Origin: Sphingobacteriales bacterium
Lineage (GTDB): Bacteria > Bacteroidota > Bacteroidia > Chitinophagales > Chitinophagaceae
Length of the DNA stretch: 64,000 nt
Direction of reading: 5' to 3'
Assembly: GCA_003963365.1 (NCBI GenBank)
Contig: RXJG01000004.1
Span: forward strand, 886,162 to 950,161
Shown here: positions 58,638 to 64,000 of the stretch, piece by piece
How the letters are laid out: every line of letters begins with the position of its first letter
Numbering within the stretch: position 1 is the stretch's first letter
The notes under the pieces: model-generated
Told to the model about the DNA's origin: nothing
The model's database searches: none
What the model saw: only the letters and a program-made list of their open reading frames with translations
Position numbers and translations under genes: made by a program

Positions 58638-59300
58638 TTACCTGCCATAAAATTTATTAACTGCTTCTACACGGTTGTTTACATGTAATTTGTCGTAAAT
58701 ATGGTACACATGTTTACGAACGGTTTCCTGGGTGATGAACAACAGTTCTGAGATTTCCTTATACGTCATTCCCTTTGCAATCATCTCCAGTATTTCTTTT
58801 TCCCGTTTTGATAATTCAGTTAATGAATGCTCTTCCACCTTCCTGGTTTCCTCAACCTTAGGTTGCGGAATTTGTAATGCAAAAGCATTAACCACCTTCC
58901 TGGCTATCTGGCTGCTCATAGGTGCACCACCTTCGCTTAATTCTTTGATAGCTGCCAGCATTTTATCGGGGGCTGTTTTCTTCAATATATAACCATTTGC
59001 TCCGGCCCTTAATGCTTCAAATATCTTTTCATCCTCTTCATAAACTGTACACATCATAAACAGTATTTCAGGATGTTCTGCTTTTATTTCCCTCACACAA
59101 TCGATTCCTGATTTACCATCGCCCAGATTAATATCCGTAAGAACAATGTTGGGATTTAACAGGGGGATTTTGATAATGGCATCTTCTGCAGTAGAAAAAG
59201 AACCCAGCCACTCGTATTCCCCGTTCATTTGAACAATCTGCTCGAGCAGGCTTTGAATTTGTGGATTATCTTCAACTATGCAGATAGTTATATTATTCAT
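58638..59300 (-). CDS. NarL/FixJ-family response regulator, orphan
   Basis: The 220-residue regulator begins MNNITICIVEDNPQ. The receiver has E10/D11, phosphoacceptor D56 in IVLTDINLGDG, T in FMMCTVYEED and K in YILKKT. The LuxR-type helix-turn-helix at about 155-215 is SLTELSKREKEILEMIAKGMTYKEISELLFITQETVRKHVYHIYDKL. A TTG at 59315 would extend the frame by five residues, but the ATG at 59300 fits the receiver start better. No kinase gene lies beside it, unlike the regulators at 17542 and 21487. Confidence 0.9.
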   Translation of the reverse strand: MNNITICIVEDNPQIQSLLEQIVQMNGEYEWLGSFSTAEDAIIKIPLLNPNIVLTDINLGDGKSGIDCVREIKAEHPEILFMMCTVYEEDEKIFEALRAGANGYILKKTAPDKMLAAIKELSEGGAPMSSQIARKVVNAFALQIPQPKVEETRKVEEHSLTELSKREKEILEMIAKGMTYKEISELLFITQETVRKHVYHIYDKLHVNNRVEAVNKFYGR

Positions 59301-59356
59301 TATATCAAAGTTCAATTAAAATAAAAGGTAAAACAATACCTCAAACTGGTAATTTT

Positions 59357-60007
59357 TTAACGGGAATTGACAAAAATTAAGTACTTCTCATTAAAAAAAG
59401 GTTCTTCAAACATCTTTTCAAGTTCCCACGCCATTGGCTTAAGGCCACTTTCATGAATTTCGGCCGCCAGGTCGCCACCTTTAAGACAGATTAAACCAGT
59501 TTGTGGTTTTCTATTCTCATCTGTCAACTGTACACTGCCAACTTGTTTTCTAAGCAAAGGACGACTCCATTTCCACAGATCTTTTAATGGGGCAACAGCA
59601 CGGCTTACTACATAATCAAATTTGCGGTCTTTAATATCTTCTATACGGGTATGCCGGGCAGTCAAATTTTTTAAACCAATAGCACCTGATACTTCGTTCA
59701 CCACCTTTATTTTTTTACCAATGCTATCCACCAAATGAAATTTTACTTCGGGGAAAAAAATAGCTAAAGGTATTCCCGGAAAACCACCACCAGTTCCCAG
59801 GTCAACAATTTCAGTTCCGGGAGCAAAATCAAATTGTGTGGCAATGGCTAATGAATGCAATACATGTTTTTCGTAAAGGCTGTCAATATCTTTTCTTGAA
59901 ATTACATTTATCTTTTCATTCCACTCTTTATACAAAGGGCCCAATGCGGCAAATTGTTTTGTTTGCTCATCCGTAAAATCAGAAAAGTATTTTAATAAAA
60001 TTTCCAT
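59357..60007 (-). CDS. rsmG: 16S rRNA (guanine-527 N7)-methyltransferase RsmG
   Basis: RsmG (GidB) methylates G527 of 16S rRNA with SAM. The Rossmann motif VDLGTGGGFPGIPLAIFFPEVKFHLVDSIGKKIKVVNEV is at about 68-105, followed by VVSRAVAPLKDLWKWSRPL. Length 216 is normal. It is the second of a minus-strand group with the glycosyltransferase upstream; the spacer between them (60008-60108) is a heptad palindrome. Confidence 0.95.
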   Translation of the reverse strand: MEILLKYFSDFTDEQTKQFAALGPLYKEWNEKINVISRKDIDSLYEKHVLHSLAIATQFDFAPGTEIVDLGTGGGFPGIPLAIFFPEVKFHLVDSIGKKIKVVNEVSGAIGLKNLTARHTRIEDIKDRKFDYVVSRAVAPLKDLWKWSRPLLRKQVGSVQLTDENRKPQTGLICLKGGDLAAEIHESGLKPMAWELEKMFEEPFFNEKYLIFVNSR

Positions 60008-60020
60008 TGTGTTGAATATA

Positions 60021-60097
60021 GAATAATGAACAGGGAATGATGAATAATGAAATTTTTACTTCTACCCCGGCTATTCCTTATTCGGTGTTCATTATTC
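60021..60097. repeat. Period-7 palindrome between rsmG and the glycosyltransferase
   Basis: GAATAATGAAC (60021-60031) and GTTCATTATTC (60087-60097) are perfect 11-base inverse complements. Between them heptamers GAATGAT, GAATAAT on the left and TATTCCT, TATTCGG, TGTTCAT on the right continue the pattern, so the whole 77-base element can fold back. Confidence 0.75.
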
Positions 60098-60108
60098 TTT
60101 CTTCCTTT

Positions 60109-61230
60109 CTATTTCCAGTAAGGTTTTGGTTTTTTCCATACAGCCGGTAAGAAAAGGAAATAATAAATCATTTGCCAGATATCAAAAAACGGTATCATCC
60201 ACCATAAGTCTTTTTCATCCAGTTTATTCATACTTCTGCTGAGGATGATGAATTGCCATATCAACCGGAACCCAAAAACTCCCAGTACAAAACGCCAGTC
60301 AAAAAATATAAGACTGGCTACAAACAAGGGATAATAAATGAATTGCGTAAAAGAATATAAGCCTAATAAAAATTTATGCTTGCCTTTATAATAACGACCC
60401 GTTGAATAATGCCTGTTCTTTTGCCGTATCCAATCGCCCCAGCTTTCTTTTGGTTCAGAATAAGTAAAGGTTTCCTTATCTAAAATAATAGCAGTATTGT
60501 GTTTATTGGCCACTGTATTAATAAACAAATCATCATCACCACCGGGAATATGATTGTGTGCACTAAAACCTTTATTGCGGAAGAATAATTCTTTTTTATA
60601 AGCCAGGTTTCTGCCCACACCCATATATGCATTACCGGCCAGTGCAAAAGAAAAATATTGTAATGCAGAATGAAATGTTTCCAGCCGAATAAGTTTGTTA
60701 AGCAAGCCTGGTTTCTTTTCATAAGCACCGTAGCCTAATACAATTTCTTTTCCATTATAAAAACCTTCCTGCATCTTCTCCACCCAGTTTACAGAAGCCG
60801 GGTTACAATCTGCATCCGTCAGCAATACAATTTCATATTTGGCTTCTTTAATACCCATTGACAATGGGAATTTTTTGCCGGGAATCAGTTTAGCTTCCTG
60901 TACCAGTTCTACCGCTCTTAACTGCTTAAATTGTTTAGCTAAATATTCCAGTACATATTTAGAATCATCGTAGGAATTATCATTCACCACAATTACTTCA
61001 TGGGTGGTTTTATATTCCTGCTGTAATACAACCGGTAGATTTTTGGCTAAATTTGCCGCTTCATCCCGTGCACAAATGATTACAGAAACCGGGTGTTGCT
61101 GTGAGCTTTCCTTTTTACGTGGTTTATAAAAAGCCATACGGCTGAAATAAAACAGGTAATAAAGCAGTTGAATAAGTGTTACTAAGCAGAAAGTATAAAA
61201 CAGCACTTCCTGCCAGGGTAAAGGCATCAT
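60109..61230 (-). CDS. Family 2 glycosyltransferase, membrane-bound
   Basis: The 373-residue protein starts with a TM segment (about 8-30, VLFYTFCLVTLIQLLYYLF), then a GT2 domain (about 45-270) with VSVIICARDEAANL, EVIVVNDNSYDDS and the metal-binding DADCNP (DXD-like), and ends in three TM segments (about 285-370). This is the layout of processive or lipid-linked GT2 enzymes of the cell envelope. The sugar and acceptor are unknown. A -7 element lies five bases before the ATG. It probably heads the transcript that also holds rsmG. Confidence 0.88.
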   Translation of the reverse strand: MMPLPWQEVLFYTFCLVTLIQLLYYLFYFSRMAFYKPRKKESSQQHPVSVIICARDEAANLAKNLPVVLQQEYKTTHEVIVVNDNSYDDSKYVLEYLAKQFKQLRAVELVQEAKLIPGKKFPLSMGIKEAKYEIVLLTDADCNPASVNWVEKMQEGFYNGKEIVLGYGAYEKKPGLLNKLIRLETFHSALQYFSFALAGNAYMGVGRNLAYKKELFFRNKGFSAHNHIPGGDDDLFINTVANKHNTAIILDKETFTYSEPKESWGDWIRQKNRHYSTGRYYKGKHKFLLGLYSFTQFIYYPLFVASLIFFDWRFVLGVFGFRLIWQFIILSRSMNKLDEKDLWWMIPFFDIWQMIYYFLFLPAVWKKPKPYWK

Positions 61231-61234
61231 GCGG

Positions 61235-61242
61235 CAAAAGTA
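61235..61242 (-). promoter_or_regulatory. Candidate -7 element abutting the glycosyltransferase start
   Basis: The minus strand reads TACTTTTG, a full TAnnTTTG match, five bases before the ATG at 61228-61230. The expected -33 zone (61262-61266) is where a heptad repeat tract begins. Confidence 0.45.
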
Positions 61243-61268
61243 AAGTAAGTTGGGGAAATGAGAAGAAA

Positions 61269-61332
61269 GTTGACAGATGACAGATGGCAGTTGACAGGCA
61301 ATGATGGCCGTTGATTGTTGGCCGGTGGCCGG
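61269..61332. repeat. Heptad repeat tract in glycosyltransferase-tgt spacer
   Basis: Heptamers GTTGACA, GATGACA, GATGGCA, GTTGACA run in tandem (61269-61296), followed by degenerate heptamers rich in GGCCG to 61332. A short second tract, ACAAGAA, ACTAGTA, ACCAGCA, ACACAG (61371-61397), reaches the tgt ATG. The words match the run inside hisS. Confidence 0.6.
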
Positions 61333-61399
61333 AAGAAGAAAATCAATTTGTCATTGAATATTATTAAATAACAAGAAACTAGTAACCAGCAACACAGAA

Positions 61400-62539
61400 A
61401 TGGCTTCATTATCTTTTGAACTGCTAAAGACTGATATTAATTCCAAAGCAAGGGCTGGAAAAATTACAACCGATCATGGTGAAATAGTAACTCCCATCTT
61501 TATGCCCGTGGGAACTGCTGGCAGCGTAAAAGCCGTTACACAACAACAATTAGTCAGCGAAGTAAAAGCGCAAATCATTTTAGGTAATACCTATCATTTG
61601 TATTTACGTCCGGGATTGGAAGTATTGGAAAAGGCGGGAGGATTACATCAATTTAATGGATGGCATAAACCCATTTTAACTGACAGCGGTGGTTACCAGG
61701 TTTTTTCGCTGGCCGGCACAAGAAAAATAAAAGAGGATGGGGTTACTTTTCAAAGTCATATTGATGGCAGCAAGCATTTATTTACTCCCGAAAGAGTAAT
61801 GGATATTCAACGTAGCATAGGAGCAGATATCATCATGGCATTTGATGAATGCCCACCCGGCGGCAGTGAATATAATTATGCCAGGAAATCAATGGAGATG
61901 ACACACCGCTGGTTAGACCGTTGCTTTAACCAGTTCAATGCTACTCAGCCAAAATATGGATACACACAAAATTTGTTTCCCATTGTACAGGGTGGAACAT
62001 ATAAAGATTTACGTAAACAAAGCTGCGAATACATCAGCAATAAAGATGCAACGGGCAATGCCATAGGTGGATTAAGTGTGGGTGAGCCGGAACCGGTGAT
62101 GTATGAAATATGCGATTGGTGCTGCGATCATTTGCCCAAAGACAAACCACGTTATTTAATGGGAGTGGGTACACCATGGAATATTTTAGAATGCATCAGC
62201 ATGGGGGTTGATATGTTTGATTGTGTAATGCCCACCCGTAATGGACGTAATGCCATGCTCTTTACATCAAAAGGCGTTATCAATATCGACAATAAAAAAT
62301 GGGAGCATGATTTTAGTGTGATTGATGATGGCATTGATTGTGAAATGAGCAATTATTACAGCAAAGCCTATGTTCGACATTTAATAAAAGCAAAAGAAAT
62401 ATTGGGGCTAACCATTGCCAGCGTTCATAACCTTGCTTTTTATTTATGGTTAGTAGGCGAAGCAAGAAGACATATTTTGGCTGGTGATTTTATAAGCTGG
62501 AAAAATGAAATGGTAGTGAGACTGCAAACCAGATTATAA
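61400..62539 (+). CDS. tgt: tRNA-guanine transglycosylase (queuosine pathway)
   Basis: TGT exchanges guanine 34 of GUN-anticodon tRNAs for preQ1. The family blocks are TPIFMPVGTAGSVKAVTQQQL, ILTDSGGYQVFSL (catalytic Asp), FDECPPGG and FDCVMPTRNGRNA (nucleophile Asp in the D-C-V-M-P motif region), with SVGEPEPVMYEI. The C-terminal zinc motif of most TGTs (C-x-C-x2-C ... H) is not intact: only one Cys is seen in DDGIDCEMSNYYSKAYVRHL, although the downstream His in SVHNLAFY remains. Length 379 is normal. Bacteroidota TGTs that I recall also lack this motif. Confidence 0.93.
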   Translation: MASLSFELLKTDINSKARAGKITTDHGEIVTPIFMPVGTAGSVKAVTQQQLVSEVKAQIILGNTYHLYLRPGLEVLEKAGGLHQFNGWHKPILTDSGGYQVFSLAGTRKIKEDGVTFQSHIDGSKHLFTPERVMDIQRSIGADIIMAFDECPPGGSEYNYARKSMEMTHRWLDRCFNQFNATQPKYGYTQNLFPIVQGGTYKDLRKQSCEYISNKDATGNAIGGLSVGEPEPVMYEICDWCCDHLPKDKPRYLMGVGTPWNILECISMGVDMFDCVMPTRNGRNAMLFTSKGVINIDNKKWEHDFSVIDDGIDCEMSNYYSKAYVRHLIKAKEILGLTIASVHNLAFYLWLVGEARRHILAGDFISWKNEMVVRLQTRL

Positions 62540-62567
62540 TGCTTTCACATCACCTTCACAGCTATGG

Positions 62568-62599
62568 TTTCATCATCCATCCGTTTTAAACTACATTTG
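62568..62599 (+). promoter_or_regulatory. Promoter of the LptG-type gene
   Basis: TTTC (62568-62571) and TACATTTG (62592-62599) are 20 bases apart; the -7 is a full match and the -33 misses one base. The -7 overlaps the first codon of the longer frame (GTG at 62599), so the ATG at 62611 is taken as the start. Confidence 0.55.
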
Positions 62600-62610
62600 T
62601 GCCCGTTCCT

Positions 62611-63711
62611 ATGCTGAAGAAACTTGACAGGTACATATTAAAAAAATTTTTCACTACCGTATTCTTTATTGTGGCGGCTTTAACGGTTATTGCCACGGTA
62701 ATTGATATCAGTGAAAAAACAGATGATTTTGTAAAAACCAATCTTTCAGCTAAAGAAATTTTCTTCAAATACTACATCGGCTTTATTCCGCATATTGCGG
62801 CACTTATCTTTCCATTATTTGTATTTATTGGCGTAATATGGTTTACTTCCAAAATGGCTGTTCGGTCGGAGATTGTAGCCATCCTTAGCGGCGGGGTAAG
62901 TTTTAACCGATTTTTAAAACCCTATTTAATCGGGGGCATATTGTTGGGCGCATTACTTTGGTTAGGCAACCGTTATGTGATTCCTAAAGCCAATTATGTA
63001 CGTACTGATTTTTATGTGCAATACCTCGACCGGCTTAACCCCGATCCTAACCGGCCAAATTTTTCAACCTTATCAGATTTGCATTTCCGTATTGATTCTT
63101 TTACCTATGCCGGTATGCGTACCTACGATACCACCATTAAAACAGGTACCTATTTCTACCTCCAAAAGATAAACGGCAATAACGTAGTGTATAACCTGCG
63201 GGCCGATAACATCAGTTGGGACACCGCCGCCAAAATGTGGAAGCTTGTTAATGTTGTGGAGCGTACTATTAAAGGACTGAAAGAAGATATTCAGCTTTCC
63301 AAAGACAAAAAAATGATGTTTGCATTTTACCCGGCTGAATTAAAAAAGGATGAATACCTGAAAGACAAACTCACCACCCCTCAATTAACATCATACATTA
63401 AACGGGAAGAATTAAAAGGAGCAGAAGGATTAAATGCTATTATGGTGGAACGGTATAAAAGAGATTCCATTCCTTTTGCCGTAATCATTTTTACATTGAT
63501 GGGAGGAATTGTGGCCAGCCGTAAAGTAAGGGGTGGCAGTGGTTTGCACCTGGCTATGGGACTGGCATTGGCTGTATCCTTTGAAGTGCTCAACAAATTT
63601 TCCACCGTATTCTCCACTAACGGTAATTTTCCCCCGCTGTTAGCAGCATGGGCACCGGATATTTTATTTGCCGGCATCTGTATCTGGTTATACTGGCGTG
63701 CCCCTAAATAA
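62611..63711 (+). CDS. LptF/LptG-family permease (YjgP/YjgQ)
   Basis: This is the second family member in the window, with 366 residues (E. coli LptG has 360). It begins MLKKLDRYILKKFF and has TM segments near residues 10-33, 60-85 and 100-120, a periplasmic domain (about 125-270) and three C-terminal TM segments (about 275-365), including GGSGLHLAMGLALAVSFEVLNKF. The motif FTSKMAVRSEIVAILSGGVSFNRF is typical. It should pair with an LptF-type partner, possibly the 1924-3390 product, and with LptB, which is not here. The frame extends four codons upstream to a GTG at 62599, but a -7 element overlaps that codon. Confidence 0.88.
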   Translation: MLKKLDRYILKKFFTTVFFIVAALTVIATVIDISEKTDDFVKTNLSAKEIFFKYYIGFIPHIAALIFPLFVFIGVIWFTSKMAVRSEIVAILSGGVSFNRFLKPYLIGGILLGALLWLGNRYVIPKANYVRTDFYVQYLDRLNPDPNRPNFSTLSDLHFRIDSFTYAGMRTYDTTIKTGTYFYLQKINGNNVVYNLRADNISWDTAAKMWKLVNVVERTIKGLKEDIQLSKDKKMMFAFYPAELKKDEYLKDKLTTPQLTSYIKREELKGAEGLNAIMVERYKRDSIPFAVIIFTLMGGIVASRKVRGGSGLHLAMGLALAVSFEVLNKFSTVFSTNGNFPPLLAAWAPDILFAGICIWLYWRAPK

Positions 63712-63746
63712 TTATTGGTTAACCACACAAACTTTGTTGCTCCAGT

Positions 63747-63778
63747 TTTGTTGTACTAACATCGAATCAATAACTTTA
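63747..63778 (+). promoter_or_regulatory. Promoter of citrate synthase gene
   Basis: TTTG (63747-63750) and TAACTTTA (63771-63778) are 20 bases apart; the -7 misses only the last base. The ATG follows at 63814, giving a leader of about 30 bases. Confidence 0.5.
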
Positions 63779-63813
63779 CGCCTTCATTCATTCAAAGCTA
63801 AATATCGCTTTTC

Positions 63814-64000
63814 ATGGGCATTTTAAAAGACCGGTTTAAAGCCAAAGCTGATTCAGTTGCAGCCGAAATTAAAGATCTTATTAAAGAACACGGAAATAAA
63901 GTAATTGGTGAAGTTACCCTTAGCCAGATATACCAGGGTATGCGTGGTATGACAGGTTTGGTTACCGAAACTTCTTTGTTGGATGCGCAGGAAGGAATCC
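63814..64000 (+). CDS. gltA: Citrate synthase, N-terminal fragment
   Basis: Only the first 62 codons are in the window; the gene runs off the right edge. The translation starts MGILKDRFKAKADSVAAEIK and contains the motif QIYQGMRGMTGLVTETSLLD, which is the conserved N-terminal block of the type I (mitochondrial-like) citrate synthases. The catalytic residues lie outside the window. It would feed acetyl-CoA and oxaloacetate into the TCA cycle. Confidence 0.85.
   Translation, partial: MGILKDRFKAKADSVAAEIKDLIKEHGNKVIGEVTLSQIYQGMRGMTGLVTETSLLDAQEGI

Overview
The window is a chromosomal stretch of a Bacteroidota bacterium, most likely a member of the Chitinophagaceae or a close relative (inference). 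The signs are AT-rich spacers, a short primary sigma factor without region 1.1, promoter elements of the Bacteroidota form TTTG-N19/20-TAnnTTTG, a short NuoG, a TonB/PBP/TPR cluster and Bacteroidota-type M1 peptidase, HisRS and TGT sequences. No tRNA, rRNA, CRISPR array, prophage or insertion sequence was seen.

Layout. 1-4.4 kb: end of an M20 peptidase, a membrane protein, a Tat-type superoxide dismutase, an LptF/LptG permease and small proteins. 4.7-8.2 kb: information genes rpoD, ffh, rpsP, rimM. 8.2-12.8 kb: DinB-like protein, secreted glycosidase, HAD phosphatase and Crp/Fnr regulator. 13.2-22.1 kb: a signalling island with two HisKA_3 kinases (one with eight PAS repeats) and four response regulators, two of them receiver-only. 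22.3-30.9 kb: DNA polymerase IV, peroxiredoxin, two pseudouridine synthases, RlmN, a thiolase, HisRS and a low-molecular-weight phosphatase. 31-35 kb: TonB, small membrane protein, substrate-binding lipoprotein, TPR protein. 35.1-49.3 kb: a complete 14-gene nuoA-N complex I operon interrupted by one foreign gene. 49.5-64 kb: MacB-type permease, PEP carboxykinase, proline aminopeptidase, pssA-purS-rsmI, M1 peptidase, orphan regulator, rsmG, glycosyltransferase, tgt, LptG-type permease and the start of citrate synthase.

The most unusual structure is a set of imperfect palindromes whose arms are built from tandem 7- or 8-base words. They fill most spacers of the nuo operon between nuoA and nuoL, and recur between pepP/pssA, purS/rsmI, rsmG/glycosyltransferase and near two promoters. 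One heptad run lies inside hisS. Between nuoF and nuoG the two arms of one palindrome are separated by a complete four-helix-bundle gene of the 23S rRNA intervening-sequence protein (IVP) family. A near-identical palindrome without a gene lies one gene upstream. This resembles the hairpin-plus-IVP layout of rRNA intervening sequences, but in a protein operon. I read the repeats by eye; their genome-wide copy number cannot be judged from here.
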